From Clostridiales bacterium (lineage in GTDB: Bacteria > Bacillota > Clostridia > Lachnospirales > Lachnospiraceae), in NCBI GenBank assembly GCA_021201535.1, contig JAJQEU010000102.1, positions 1 to 54,489 of the forward strand: a stretch of 54,489 bases of DNA, written 5' to 3'. The position numbers were made by a program, and so were the translations under genes. Below are positions 17,252 to 27,326 of this stretch, in pieces. The notes beneath the pieces were generated by a model. That model saw nothing but the letters and a program-made list of their open reading frames with translations. It did not search any database and was not told the origin of the DNA. Position 1 is the first letter of the stretch; each line of letters begins with the position of its first letter.

Positions 17252-19021
17252 ATGAGGGAAAAATGGGTGGTGGCCGCAAAGAAAGCGGATTTCGCCGGAA
17301 TCGGAGCGCATTTCGGGATCGACCCTGTCATCGCGCGGCTGATGAGAAACCGCGGAATGACCGATGTTTCCGAGATGGAGATGTATCTTCACGGAACAGA
17401 ACGGGATCTCCATGACCCGCATTTGCTGAAGGATGCAGACCGGGCGGCGCGGATCATCGGGGAAAAGATCCGTTCTGCAAAAAAGATCCGGATCATCGGG
17501 GATTATGATATCGATGGGATCCAGGCTACATATATATTGCTGAAGGCTCTGCGGCGGCTGGGAGCGGATGTGGATACTGTGATTCCGGATCGTATACTGG
17601 ACGGCTACGGTCTGAATGAACATCTGGTGACGAGGGCTTTTGAGGATGGGATCGACACAATCCTGACCTGCGACAACGGTATTTCCGCGATCGGACAGAT
17701 CCGGATGGCAAAGGAACTGGGAATGACCGTGATCGTGACGGATCACCATGATATTCCCTTTGAGGAAGCGGACGGCCTGCGGCGTGAGGTGCTTCCGCAG
17801 GCAGATGCCATCGTGAATCCGAAGCAGCGGGACTGCCCCTATCCGTTTTCCGGCCTGTGCGGCGCCGCGGTGGCGTTTAAGCTGGTGCAGATACTCTACG
17901 AACAGGCCGGAATTTCCGTTTCTGAGGCGGACATATTTCTTGAAAATGCCGGTTTTGCCACGGTGGGAGATGTGATGGACCTGCAGGGTGAGAACCGGAT
18001 CCTGGTGAAGCTCGGTCTGGACAGACTGCGAAAGACACAGAATAAAGGGATGCGCGCCCTGATTCTGCAGAAAGATCTGGATGCAGCGAAGCTGAAAAGT
18101 TACCATATCGGTTTTGTTCTCGGACCCTGTCTCAATGCCAGCGGACGTCTGGAGACAGCCCGCCTGTCCCTGAATCTGCTTCTGTGTGAGGATGCCGCCC
18201 GGGCAGCGGTTATGGCGCAGGAGGTCGTAGAGCTGAATGAAAGCCGGAAGCTGATGACGGCGCAGGCTGTCCGGCAGGCGGAACAGGTTATAGAGGAGCA
18301 GGGATACGGACAGGATAAGGTCATTGTCGTTTTTTTGCCGGACTGTCATGAGAGCCTTGCCGGGATTGTGGCGGGAAGGATCCGGGAAACACATTACCGG
18401 CCGGTTTTTGTGATCACCCGGGGCGAGGAGTCCTGCAAGGGATCGGGCCGCTCGATCGCCGGCTATTCCATGTATGAGGAAATGTGCAGATGCCGGGAGC
18501 TGTTTCTGAAATTCGGCGGGCATCCGATGGCGGCAGGATTTTCCGTTGAAGAAAAAAATATTGACCGGCTGAGACAGACATTGAACGAAAAAACCTCTTT
18601 ATCCGAACAGGAGCTCACACCGAAGATCACGATCGATGTTCCCATGCCCATTGATTATCTCTATGAAGATCTTGTGCGGCAGCTGGAACTGCTGGAGCCT
18701 TTCGGAAAAGGAAATGAGAAGCCGGTGTTCGCGGATCGGAATCTGGAGATCGAGAGTCTGAAAATTTTCGGAAATGAGGGCCGTGTCATCCGCATGAAGC
18801 TGAAAAGCGCACAGGGGAAGAGGATGGACGCCGTGTATTTCGGCGATATTAATGAACTGAGAGAGTCTCTGGAGGAGAAATACGACAGGAAGACGGCGGA
18901 GGATACGGTCAGCGGCAGATGTGTCCATCATGCATCGCTGCATTTTCTGTATTATCCGGAGATAGACAATTATTACGCGCAGCCGCGGATACAGCTGAAG
19001 ATCACCGGGTTTTGCGCGTAA
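17252..19021 (+). CDS. recJ: single-stranded-DNA-specific 5'-3' exonuclease
   Basis: A 589-residue DHH-family phosphoesterase that degrades single-stranded DNA in recombination and mismatch repair. Metal-binding motifs are visible: DYDIDGIQ (about 90), TCDNGISA (about 140) and the hallmark TDHHD (about 166). The DHHA1 region has SGRSIAGYSMYEE and FGGHPMAAGFSV (about 408-440). An OB-like C-terminal part follows. The ATG at 17252 is preferred (GTGAGGA upstream) over an in-frame start at 17213. It is a single gene after the repeat, with no obvious operon partner. Confidence 0.93.
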   Translation: MREKWVVAAKKADFAGIGAHFGIDPVIARLMRNRGMTDVSEMEMYLHGTERDLHDPHLLKDADRAARIIGEKIRSAKKIRIIGDYDIDGIQATYILLKALRRLGADVDTVIPDRILDGYGLNEHLVTRAFEDGIDTILTCDNGISAIGQIRMAKELGMTVIVTDHHDIPFEEADGLRREVLPQADAIVNPKQRDCPYPFSGLCGAAVAFKLVQILYEQAGISVSEADIFLENAGFATVGDVMDLQGENRILVKLGLDRLRKTQNKGMRALILQKDLDAAKLKSYHIGFVLGPCLNASGRLETARLSLNLLLCEDAARAAVMAQEVVELNESRKLMTAQAVRQAEQVIEEQGYGQDKVIVVFLPDCHESLAGIVAGRIRETHYRPVFVITRGEESCKGSGRSIAGYSMYEEMCRCRELFLKFGGHPMAAGFSVEEKNIDRLRQTLNEKTSLSEQELTPKITIDVPMPIDYLYEDLVRQLELLEPFGKGNEKPVFADRNLEIESLKIFGNEGRVIRMKLKSAQGKRMDAVYFGDINELRESLEEKYDRKTAEDTVSGRCVHHASLHFLYYPEIDNYYAQPRIQLKITGFCA

Positions 19022-19198
19022 ACAGGAAGGTTGGGGGATTTAAGCCGCAATACGGATCGTTACTTTTCAGCGTTAATCAGATGTCTTTTCATAATTTTGT
19101 ATTTTGAGGTTATCATTCGAATAAAAATGTGGTAAGGTATTATGAAAGTGTCGTGAATAGACAGACAGGCTTTTGTATCATGAGAAAGGAGCATCGTG

Positions 19199-20164
19199 AT
19201 GAAAACCCGATTTTTAAAGAAAGCAGCAGTATGGATTCTGGTCATTACCCTGGGCGTCGGATTTTATGTGAACGCCTATGCATCAGATGTCGATGCGGAT
19301 ACAACGACTGAGACTGAGGATGAGGTCACTGTGGACGAGGATGACAGGCCGTACATCGCGTTGGGCGCAGATCTGAGTTCCGACGAGCGTGCGACAGTGC
19401 TGAGTCTGCTCGGTGTGACGGAGGCGGATCTGGAAAACTATGATGTGGTCACGGTCACCAACGACCAGGAGCATGAATATCTGGATTCCTATATCTCATC
19501 GGAAACGATCGGTTCCCGCGCGCTTTCTTCTGTTGTCGTCATGGAGGCGGAGGAGGGGAGCGGCATCACGGTGACGACGAAAAATATTACTTACTGCACG
19601 GCCGGCATGTATGAGAACGCACTGGCGACCGCCGGCGTGGAGGATGCGGAGGTGATCGTGGCGGGACCGTTCGCGATTTCCGGGACGGCCGCGCTGATCG
19701 GGGCGCTGGAAGCCTATGCCGTGATGACCGGGGAGGAAATCGACGAGGATGTGATCGACGGCGCGGTCAATGAGATCGTGATCACCGGCGCGATCGAGGA
19801 GTCCACCGGCAGTACCGACGAGGTGGAGGGCATGGTCGCTTATCTGAAGGAGCAGGTTGCCGACTCGGAGGATATGACGGATGAGGATCTGGAGGAAGCG
19901 ATTCAGGATGCGGCGGATGAGTTCGGGGTGACATTGACGGATGAAGAGATTCAACAACTGAAGGATCTGCTGAAAAAGCTGCAGGGGCTGGATCTGGACT
20001 GGGATAATCTCGCAAAGCAGGCGCAGAGCGTCTATGATAAATTAAAAAATATGGGTTTTGATCTGAGTTCCATCGACACAAATGAGCTGGCGGAGGAGGC
20101 GAGCGGATTTTTTGCGAAGATCATTCAGTTCTTCCAGAATCTGTTCAGCCGCTTCGGGAGTTGA
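19199..20164 (+). CDS. DUF1002 secreted protein
   Basis: A 321-residue exported protein of the DUF1002 family (YpuA-like); function unknown. The signal peptide (about 1-27) is followed by an acidic segment rich in D, E and T. The DUF1002 domain (about 45-190) includes LGADLSSDERATVLSLLGV and the AGPFAISGTAALIGALEAY region. The C-terminal part is helical, with a final segment containing AKIIQFFQNLFSR. AAGGAG sits 7 bp before the ATG at 19199; a GTG at 19196 is too close to it. Confidence 0.85.
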   Translation: MKTRFLKKAAVWILVITLGVGFYVNAYASDVDADTTTETEDEVTVDEDDRPYIALGADLSSDERATVLSLLGVTEADLENYDVVTVTNDQEHEYLDSYISSETIGSRALSSVVVMEAEEGSGITVTTKNITYCTAGMYENALATAGVEDAEVIVAGPFAISGTAALIGALEAYAVMTGEEIDEDVIDGAVNEIVITGAIEESTGSTDEVEGMVAYLKEQVADSEDMTDEDLEEAIQDAADEFGVTLTDEEIQQLKDLLKKLQGLDLDWDNLAKQAQSVYDKLKNMGFDLSSIDTNELAEEASGFFAKIIQFFQNLFSRFGS

Positions 20165-20223
20165 GAGACTGCATATCATATATATGGATATACGGGTGGA
20201 TTTCCGCGCAAGGTACAGTAAGG

Positions 20224-20271
20224 AAAAGCAGTTTCCGCGCAGCCCGATCTGCATCCGTCGGACTGCTTTTA
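20224..20271 (+). terminator. weak terminator-like hairpin
   Basis: AAAAGCAGT and ACTGCTTTT pair across an approximately 25-nt GC-rich loop, with only a short T tract. It lies between the DUF1002 gene and the next methyltransferase gene. Confidence 0.4.
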
Positions 20272-20301
20272 CACAGGTACAGCTAAGAAAAGAGGATATA
20301 G

Positions 20302-21060
20302 ATGGAAGCCTACGGAAGATTTGCAGACGTTTATGATACATTCATGGATAATGTCCCCTATGAGGAATGGTGCGATTATATCTGCGGTATATTGTCGGAA
20401 AACGGCATCCGGGACGGCCTGGTGCTGGATCTCGCCTGCGGGACCGGCGCGATGACCCGGCTGCTGAAAGGACGGGGATATGATATGATCGGGGTGGATG
20501 TCTCCGGGGATATGCTGCAGGCTGCGCGCAGGTATGAGGATGCGGACATTCTCTATCTGCAGCAGGATATGCGGGCGTTCGAGCTGTACGGCACGGTGCG
20601 GGCAGTGGTCTGTCTCTGTGATTCGCTGAATTACATTCTGGAGGAGGATGAGCTGGAGCATGTGTTCTCACTTGTCAACAACTATCTCGATCCGCAGGGG
20701 ATTTTTATTTTTGATATGAACACGGTTTATAAATACAGGGAAGTTCTGGGAGAAGCCGTGATCTGTGATAATCGGGAGGATGCGTGTTTTACCTGGGAAA
20801 ACTGGTTTGACGAGGAGAGCTGCATCAATGAATACGCGCTGAATTTTTTCGTAAAGACAGAGGGCGATCTCTATGAGCGCTTTGAGGAGGTTCATTATCA
20901 GAGAGCGTATGAGATTCGCGCTGTGGAGCGGCTGATCCGGAGTGCGGGGCTGAAGCTGCTGGCGGTGTACGGCGAGGGCGGCAGAAAAAAGCCGGAGCCG
21001 GACTGTGAGCGCGTGTATTTTGTGGCGCAGGAGCAGGGGAAATCCGTTGTGTTACATTAG
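20302..21060 (+). CDS. class I SAM-dependent methyltransferase
   Basis: A 252-residue methyltransferase with motif I LDLACGTGAMTRLL (about 42-55), the acidic ribose-binding residue in IGVDVSGDML, and AVVCLCDSLNYI as motif IV-like (about 103-115). The tail DCERVYFVAQEQGK is typical of this small-molecule methyltransferase group. Substrate unknown. It starts at 20302 with AAGAGGA upstream and ends before hslO, with a 170-bp gap between them. It is unrelated in detail to the methyltransferase at 6353. Confidence 0.85.
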   Translation: MEAYGRFADVYDTFMDNVPYEEWCDYICGILSENGIRDGLVLDLACGTGAMTRLLKGRGYDMIGVDVSGDMLQAARRYEDADILYLQQDMRAFELYGTVRAVVCLCDSLNYILEEDELEHVFSLVNNYLDPQGIFIFDMNTVYKYREVLGEAVICDNREDACFTWENWFDEESCINEYALNFFVKTEGDLYERFEEVHYQRAYEIRAVERLIRSAGLKLLAVYGEGGRKKPEPDCERVYFVAQEQGKSVVLH

Positions 21061-21232
21061 GCGCTTACTAACCTTTTTTTGCGCACAATGGCAAAAGTTC
21101 TGTTCCGGTTTATCCGGGGCAGGAACTGTCAGGAACTGATTTGCGCATCTTGTGGCGGCTTCGTAATATTTTCGGATCCGGGACTGCAATGATACAGGGG
21201 ACAGAAAGGGTATGGCATACAGGAGAGACAGT

Positions 21233-22111
21233 ATGAGTCAGGATTATATTGTGAGGGTTGCGGCGGCGGACGGTGCTATCCGTGCATTCGCCATTACGTC
21301 AAAGGAGATCGCGGAGGAGGCCAGGGCGAGGCACAATACCAGCCCGGTCGTCACGGCGGCGCTCGGACGGCTGCTCACCGGAGCAGCCATGATGGGTGTT
21401 ATGATGAAAGGTGAGCGGGATCTGCTGACGGTTCAGGTGAAATCCGGCGGACCGATACAGGGTATGACGGTGACGGCGGATTCCCATGGACATGTCCGCG
21501 GCTATGCGCAGGTTCCCGATGTGATGCTTCCGCCAAAGAACGGAAAACTGGACGTCGGCGGAGCGGTCGGCGTCGGTATGATGAATGTCATCAGGGATCT
21601 GGGACTGAAGGAGCCCTATGTGGGACAGACTGTTCTGCAGACCGGTGAGATCGCGGAGGATCTGACATATTATTTTGCGGCGTCGGAGCAGGTTCCATCT
21701 TCGGTGGGCCTCGGCGTGCTGATGAACAGGGATAATACGGTCCGTCAGGCGGGCGGTTTCATTCTGCAGCTTCTGCCGTTTACGGAGGAGAGGGTCATCG
21801 ACGCACTGGAGAAAAAAATCTCAGATCTTTCTCCGGTGACGGAGATGCTGGAACAGGGGCATACGCCGGAAAGTATGCTGGCGTATATTCTGGGCGATTT
21901 CGGTCTGGAGATTACGGAAAAGATACCGGCGTCCTTTCAGTGCAGCTGCTCCCGCGAGCGCATCAGAAGGGTGCTGGTCAGTATGGGACGGGAGGAATTG
22001 CAGGCGATGATCGACGAGGGCGAGCCGGTGGAGATCAGATGCGATATGTGCAGTTCGGCATATACTTTTGAAATCAACGAAATAAAAAAATGTCTGGATG
22101 GGGCAAAATAA
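21233..22111 (+). CDS. hslO: Hsp33 redox-regulated chaperone
   Basis: A 292-residue chaperone activated by oxidative unfolding. The conserved start is SQDYIVRVAAADGAIRAFAI. Zinc-binding cysteines occur as CSC (about 241-243) and CDMC (about 274-277) in the C-terminal redox switch, so all four expected cysteines are present. The ATG at 21233 has AGGAG 7 bp upstream and matches the usual N-terminus; 21212 is a possible longer start. A stand-alone gene ahead of nadE. Confidence 0.94.
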   Translation: MSQDYIVRVAAADGAIRAFAITSKEIAEEARARHNTSPVVTAALGRLLTGAAMMGVMMKGERDLLTVQVKSGGPIQGMTVTADSHGHVRGYAQVPDVMLPPKNGKLDVGGAVGVGMMNVIRDLGLKEPYVGQTVLQTGEIAEDLTYYFAASEQVPSSVGLGVLMNRDNTVRQAGGFILQLLPFTEERVIDALEKKISDLSPVTEMLEQGHTPESMLAYILGDFGLEITEKIPASFQCSCSRERIRRVLVSMGREELQAMIDEGEPVEIRCDMCSSAYTFEINEIKKCLDGAK

Positions 22112-22221
22112 AAATGGAATCGCAGACATACATGGCAGGGATTGATGGGGAATGTATTTGATACTGGCGCAAAGGAAATGATTGAATATCGTTTCCTGTA
22201 AAATATAAGGAGAGACATGGA

Positions 22222-24225
22222 ATGAGGCATGGTTTTATCAAAGTGGCTGCGCTCACCCCGAAGGTGCGGGTCGCGGATCCGAAATATAATAAAGAAAGAA
22301 TCTGTGAACTGATCAATACGGCGAAGGAGGCCGGGGCGCAGGTGATGGTGTTCCCGGAACTCTGTATTACCGGCTATACCTGCGGAGATCTGTTTTATCA
22401 GGAATTACTGCTGGACGAAGCGAAGGAGGCGTTGCTTGATATCGCATCCTTCACGGAGAAGGTGGATGGGATTATTTTCGTGGGACTGCCTCTGGAGTAC
22501 AATGGGAAGCTCTATAATGTAGCTGCCGTCGTCTGCGGCGGAAGTATCCTCGGCCTGATTCCGAAAACGCATATTCCGAATTATAACGAGTTTTATGAGC
22601 GGCGTCATTTTGTGAGCGGATCTGCGGAACCGGTGCCTGTCCGTCTGGACGACGACCATATCGTCCCGATGGGAACGCAGATTTTGTTCGGCTGCCGTCA
22701 GATGCCGGGTTTAAAGATCGGTGTAGAGCTCTGCGAGGATCTCTGGGCGCCGGATCCGCCCAGTATCGGTCATGCCATGGCCGGGGCGACGCTGATCGTG
22801 AATCTCTCCGCGAGCGATGAGACGACCGGCAAGGACATCTATCGCCGGAATCTGGTCAGCGGGCAGTCCGCGCGGCTCATCTGCGGTTATGTTTATGCCA
22901 GCGCGGGCGATGGTGAGTCTACGCAGGATGTCGTGTATTCCGGCCACAACCTGATTGCGGAGAACGGCATCGTTCTGGCGGAGTCCGCGCGTTTTATCAA
23001 TGAGAGCATTTATTCTGAGATTGATATTCAGCGGCTGAAGGAGGAACGGCGGCGGATGTCCACCTATGGGAAGACGGATGCCGTATATCTCGCTGCGGAG
23101 TTTACTCTGGGTGAACGGCGTACCGAACTGACCCGTTTTGTGGATCCGGCACCCTTTGTGCCGGGGAAGAAGGCGGACCGCAAAAAGCGCTGTGAGGAGA
23201 TTTTCATGATTCAGGCGATGGGATTAAAAAAACGTCTGGAGCACACCGGCAGCCAGGCGGCGGTGATCGGTATTTCCGGTGGTCTGGATTCCACGCTGGC
23301 CTTGCTGGTCACGGCGAAAGCGTTTGATCTGCTTGGAAAAGACCGCAGCGGTATCGTTGCTGTCACCATGCCGGGTTTCGGCACGACAGACCGGACCCAT
23401 GAGAACGCGGTCAGCCTGATCCGGTCTCTCGGCGCGACCTTCCGGGAAGTCAGCATCGTGGACGCGGTGCGGACGCATTTCCGCGATATCGGGCAGGATG
23501 AGAGTGTCCATGACGTCATCTACGAGAACGGACAGGCCAGAGAGCGCACCCAGATTCTGATGGATATCGCAAACAAGCTCGGCGGCATGGTCATCGGTAC
23601 CGGCGACATGTCGGAGCTGGCGCTCGGATGGGCGACCTACAATGGGGATCATATGTCCATGTACGGGGTGAATGCCTCTGTGCCGAAGACGCTGGTGCGC
23701 CATCTGGTGCGGTATTATGCGGATACCTGCGAAGAGGAAGAACTGCGGGACGTTCTGCTGGATGTGCTGGATACACCGGTCAGTCCGGAGCTGCTTCCGC
23801 CCGAGGACGGTAAGATCTCGCAGAAGACGGAGGATATCGTAGGACCCTACGAGCTGCATGATTTCTTCTTATACTATGTGCTGCGTTTCGGCTGTACGCC
23901 GAAAAAAATCTATCGACTGGCAAAATACGCGTTTGCCGGGACATACGACAACGAGACAATTGCCAGGTGGCTGCGCATTTTTTACCGGCGATTTTTCAGT
24001 CAGCAGTTCAAGCGCTCCTGCCTGCCGGACGGACCGAAGGTGGGTACTGTGGCGGTGTCTCCGCGCGGCGACCTGCGTATGCCGTCCGATGCCAGTGTAC
24101 GGATCTGGACGGATGAGCTGGATCGGCTGTTCGAAGAGGATGAGGCGGAGCACAAGAATAAAGACAAATTGGATACCCTTGATGAGAAGCTGGATGCCAT
24201 TTTCAGGGGATTTATGAACGGATGA
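22222..24225 (+). CDS. nadE: glutamine-hydrolysing NAD+ synthase
   Basis: A 667-residue two-domain enzyme converting nicotinate adenine dinucleotide to NAD+ with ATP and glutamine. The N-terminal nitrilase-type glutaminase shows the Glu-Lys-Cys triad in VFPELCITGYTCGD, IPKTHIPNYNEFYERR and GVELCEDLWAP. The C-terminal synthetase has the PP-loop GISGGLDSTLALLV (about 350-363). Length agrees with long-form NadE. AAGGAG-like sequence precedes the ATG at 22222. Core metabolic gene. Confidence 0.95.
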   Translation: MRHGFIKVAALTPKVRVADPKYNKERICELINTAKEAGAQVMVFPELCITGYTCGDLFYQELLLDEAKEALLDIASFTEKVDGIIFVGLPLEYNGKLYNVAAVVCGGSILGLIPKTHIPNYNEFYERRHFVSGSAEPVPVRLDDDHIVPMGTQILFGCRQMPGLKIGVELCEDLWAPDPPSIGHAMAGATLIVNLSASDETTGKDIYRRNLVSGQSARLICGYVYASAGDGESTQDVVYSGHNLIAENGIVLAESARFINESIYSEIDIQRLKEERRRMSTYGKTDAVYLAAEFTLGERRTELTRFVDPAPFVPGKKADRKKRCEEIFMIQAMGLKKRLEHTGSQAAVIGISGGLDSTLALLVTAKAFDLLGKDRSGIVAVTMPGFGTTDRTHENAVSLIRSLGATFREVSIVDAVRTHFRDIGQDESVHDVIYENGQARERTQILMDIANKLGGMVIGTGDMSELALGWATYNGDHMSMYGVNASVPKTLVRHLVRYYADTCEEEELRDVLLDVLDTPVSPELLPPEDGKISQKTEDIVGPYELHDFFLYYVLRFGCTPKKIYRLAKYAFAGTYDNETIARWLRIFYRRFFSQQFKRSCLPDGPKVGTVAVSPRGDLRMPSDASVRIWTDELDRLFEEDEAEHKNKDKLDTLDEKLDAIFRGFMNG

Positions 24226-24298
24226 GTCGGAACATGGATCTTCCCGGTCGGACAGTGGCTGAGGAAATGAAATGGTCAGGGATCTGTCGGTGAACAGA

Positions 24299-24328
24299 TT
24301 GGAAACGTTGATCATAAAGTGGTATAAT
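24299..24328 (+). promoter_or_regulatory. candidate promoter of the NUDIX-pcrA unit
   Basis: TTGGAA (24299-24304) and TATAAT (24323-24328) are separated by 18 bp, 77 bp before the NUDIX start. The -10 box is perfect and the -35 moderate. Confidence 0.5.
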
Positions 24329-24405
24329 GCTTTTTGTGATGCGATTTTTGTGTGAATCGGACATACCGGATGTTTATTAAAAAGACGAGGGAAAGGACGG
24401 CAGCC

Positions 24406-24987
24406 ATGCGTCTGACGACACTATGTTATATTGAGCGGGACGGCGCATACCTGATGCTGCACCGCACTAAAAAAGAAAATGACCAGAGCCGGGGAAAATG
24501 GCTCGGCGTCGGAGGCAAGTTTGAGGACGGAGAGAGCCCCGATGAATGTATGCTTCGCGAAGTGCGGGAAGAAACCGGGCTGACGCTGACGGAATATGCT
24601 TTCCGGGGAATAGTCACTTTTGTGTCTGACTGCTGGGAGACGGAATACATGCATCTGTTTACCGCCACAGAGTATGAGGGTGAGCTTCACGGGTGCGACG
24701 AGGGAGTCCTCGAATGGGTGCCGATTGAAAAGGTTTTCGGCTTAAGTCTCTGGGAGGGAGACAGGCTTTTCCTGAAACGCCTGCAGGAAAGCCGGGATTT
24801 TTTTCGCTCAGGATGGTTTATGAGGGAGATCGGCTGGCTGACTGGAAGTTTTTTTGAAAGGAACCTTGACTTTCATAGATGCTGGCGCGCTGCGGCCGCA
24901 GCGCATGGAAGGTTGCTTTACGGATTTGTGGGAACGGATGATTTTATGCAGGAGGAATACATTGGCAAATTACGATACTTTAAATGA
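24406..24987 (+). CDS. NUDIX hydrolase with an unusual C-terminal extension
   Basis: A 193-residue NUDIX hydrolase (8-oxo-dGTP diphosphatase/MutT-like subgroup). The Nudix box is complete: G-x5-E-x7-REVREETGL within residues about 40-62. The start LTTLCYIERDGAYLMLHR is typical. Expected length is about 155-165 residues. The extra tail of about 30 residues (from DFHRCWRAAAAAHG) is encoded by the hairpin repeat at 24871 and adjoining sequence, and runs 26 nt into pcrA. The simplest reading is that a repeat replaced the original stop. The ATG at 24406 is chosen because it precedes the first Nudix strand and follows AAAGG. Confidence 0.85.
   Translation: MRLTTLCYIERDGAYLMLHRTKKENDQSRGKWLGVGGKFEDGESPDECMLREVREETGLTLTEYAFRGIVTFVSDCWETEYMHLFTATEYEGELHGCDEGVLEWVPIEKVFGLSLWEGDRLFLKRLQESRDFFRSGWFMREIGWLTGSFFERNLDFHRCWRAAAAAHGRLLYGFVGTDDFMQEEYIGKLRYFK
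24871..24905 (+). repeat. dispersed hairpin repeat, copy B
   Basis: TTTCATAGATGCTGGC followed by the palindrome GCGCTGC-GGCC-GCAGCGC matches the 17141 copy at most positions. It lies inside the 3' end of the NUDIX gene, just upstream of the pcrA ribosome-binding site. Confidence 0.6.
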
Positions 24988-27298
24988 ACAGCAGAGGGCG
25001 GCGGTGTTTCAGACGGAGGGGCCGGTTCTGATCCTCGCGGGAGCCGGATCCGGGAAAACCCGCGTACTGACGCACCGCGCTGCTTATCTGATTGAGGAGA
25101 AGGGGGTGAATCCCTGGCATATTCTGGCAATCACTTTCACGAATAAGGCGGCCGGGGAGATGCGGGAACGCATTGATGATCTGGTCGGTTTCGGGTCGGA
25201 GAGCATCTGGGTCAGCACGTTTCACTCCGCCTGTGTCCGTATCCTGCGCCGTCACATTGATCGGCTGGGGTATGACAATAACTTTACCATCTATGACGCG
25301 GATGATCAGAAAACCGTGATGAAGGAGATCTGCAAACGCCTGCAGATCGATACGAAGATGTATAAAGAGAAGACATTTCTCCATGTGATCTCAGCTGCGA
25401 AGGACAATCTTGTCTCGCCGGAGGAGTTCACCCTGCAGTCCGGCTCGGACTATAAGCGGCAGAAGCAGGCGCAGGTGTACCGGGAGTACCAGCAGACGCT
25501 GAAAAAAAACAATGCGCTGGACTTCGACGATCTCATCGTCAAATGCGTGGAGCTTCTGCAAAATGACGATGAGGTACTGGACAACTATCAGGAGCGCTTC
25601 CGCTATATCATGGTGGACGAGTATCAGGATACCAATACCGCACAGTTCCACCTGATCCGTCTGCTGGCGGGCAAATATCAGAATCTCTGTGTGGTGGGCG
25701 ACGACGACCAGTCAATCTATAAATTCCGCGGAGCGAATATTAACAATATTCTGCATTTTGAGCGTTATTTTCCGGATGCCGCCGTCATTAAACTGGAGGA
25801 AAACTATCGCTCGACACAGAATATTCTGGATGCCGCGAACGCGGTGATTCGGAATAATCTGAGTAGAAAATCCAAAGCACTGTGGACGCAGAAGGATGCC
25901 GGGGACAAGATTATATTCCGGCAGCTTGATACCGCTTATGAGGAGGCAGAGACCATCGCTTTCAGCATACAGTCTTTTGTGAGAAAAGGAACATATACAT
26001 ATGGTGACTGTGCCGTTCTGTATCGAACCAATGCCCAGTCACGTCTTCTGGAAGAGCGATTCGTCCGGGAAAATATTCCGTATCGGATTTTCGGAGGCGT
26101 AAATTTCTATGCCCGCAGAGAAATCAAGGATCTGCTTGCCTATCTGAAAACGGTCGACAATGCCAGCGATGACCTGGCGGTGCGAAGGATCATCAATGTG
26201 CCGAAACGGGGAATCGGAGCGACGACAATCAGTCGCGTACAGGAATACGCGGACGAAAACGGTCTGAGTTTCTATGAAGCTCTGAAGCGGACGGAGGATA
26301 TCCCGGCCATTAAAAGAGCGGCGGCTTCAAAAATACAGCCGTTTGTCACTTTCATACAGACCATGCGGAGTAAGCAGCCGTATCTCAGTATTGAAATGCT
26401 GATGCAGGAGATCCTGGATACCACCGGGTATCTTGCGGATCTGGAGACGGAGGACACGGAAGAATCACGCTCCAGAATTGAAAATATAGAAGAACTGATC
26501 AGCAAGATCGCCGCCTATGAGGAGGCGGAGGATATGCCGACGCTGGGCGGCTTTCTTGAAGAGGTTGCACTGGTTGCGGACATTGATAATCTGGAAGAGG
26601 ACAGTGACTATGTAGCGCTTATGACGCTGCACAGCGCAAAGGGACTGGAGTTTCCGAATGTATATCTGTCCGGTATGGAGGACGGGTTATTTCCCGGATA
26701 TATCACGATCACAGCCGATGATCCGTCAGAGATTGAAGAAGAACGGCGTCTCTGTTATGTGGGGATCACCCGTGCGAAGGAGCATCTGACGCTGACCGGC
26801 GCAAAAATGCGTATGATTCGCGGCGAAACGCAGTTTAGTAAAACGTCCCGTTTTGTAAAAGAGATCCCGAAAAATCTGCTGAGCGGATATATACCGGACA
26901 GGCAGGATCGCATGTCGCAGAAATCGTACGGAGAGCCAGGATACGCATATACTTCGTCCCCGTACGAACAGTCCGGAACCGGCGGGATGCCATACGCCAC
27001 ATCGTCATCGGAACAGAGCGGGGCGGCGGGGAGAGCATACGCTTCAGCCACCTCAGGGCAGCCCGGAAATTTCATGAAGCCATATGCTTCGCCGGCTGCA
27101 AAACAGTTCGGAAGCGCCGGCAGACTTACTTCTCTGGATTATGCAGAGGGAGACCGGGTCATCCATATGAAATTCGGCGAGGGAACCGTGACCGGAATTG
27201 TCTCCGGCGGCCGGGATTTTGAGGTATCAGTAGATTTTGATAAATTTGGTACAAAAAAAATGTTCGCATCGTTTGCAAAATTACGGAAACTGTGTTAG
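24962..27298 (+). CDS. pcrA: UvrD/PcrA-type DNA helicase
   Basis: A 778-residue superfamily-1A 3'-5' helicase for repair, displacement of RecA and plasmid replication. Motif Q and Walker A: LNEQQRAAV, AGAGSGKTRVLTHR. Motif II is VDEYQDTN, motif III GDDDQSIYKFRGA, motif IV YRSTQNIL, and motif VI YVGITRAKEHL. The C-terminal 100 residues form a variable Ser/Gly/Pro/Tyr/Ala linker, then the conserved GDRVIHMKFGEGTV tail. A TTG start at 24962 is chosen because AGGAGG ends 6 bp upstream. It overlaps the NUDIX stop by 26 nt, so the two are probably one operon. Confidence 0.95.
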   Translation: MANYDTLNEQQRAAVFQTEGPVLILAGAGSGKTRVLTHRAAYLIEEKGVNPWHILAITFTNKAAGEMRERIDDLVGFGSESIWVSTFHSACVRILRRHIDRLGYDNNFTIYDADDQKTVMKEICKRLQIDTKMYKEKTFLHVISAAKDNLVSPEEFTLQSGSDYKRQKQAQVYREYQQTLKKNNALDFDDLIVKCVELLQNDDEVLDNYQERFRYIMVDEYQDTNTAQFHLIRLLAGKYQNLCVVGDDDQSIYKFRGANINNILHFERYFPDAAVIKLEENYRSTQNILDAANAVIRNNLSRKSKALWTQKDAGDKIIFRQLDTAYEEAETIAFSIQSFVRKGTYTYGDCAVLYRTNAQSRLLEERFVRENIPYRIFGGVNFYARREIKDLLAYLKTVDNASDDLAVRRIINVPKRGIGATTISRVQEYADENGLSFYEALKRTEDIPAIKRAAASKIQPFVTFIQTMRSKQPYLSIEMLMQEILDTTGYLADLETEDTEESRSRIENIEELISKIAAYEEAEDMPTLGGFLEEVALVADIDNLEEDSDYVALMTLHSAKGLEFPNVYLSGMEDGLFPGYITITADDPSEIEEERRLCYVGITRAKEHLTLTGAKMRMIRGETQFSKTSRFVKEIPKNLLSGYIPDRQDRMSQKSYGEPGYAYTSSPYEQSGTGGMPYATSSSEQSGAAGRAYASATSGQPGNFMKPYASPAAKQFGSAGRLTSLDYAEGDRVIHMKFGEGTVTGIVSGGRDFEVSVDFDKFGTKKMFASFAKLRKLC

Positions 27299-27326
27299 AC
27301 TGAATCCAAGGGTTTGGTATTTCGTA

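Noticed and set aside
17216-18523. A 435-codon minus-strand frame opposite recJ
   Set aside because: The recJ motifs on the plus strand are unambiguous and the minus frame has no recognisable domain.
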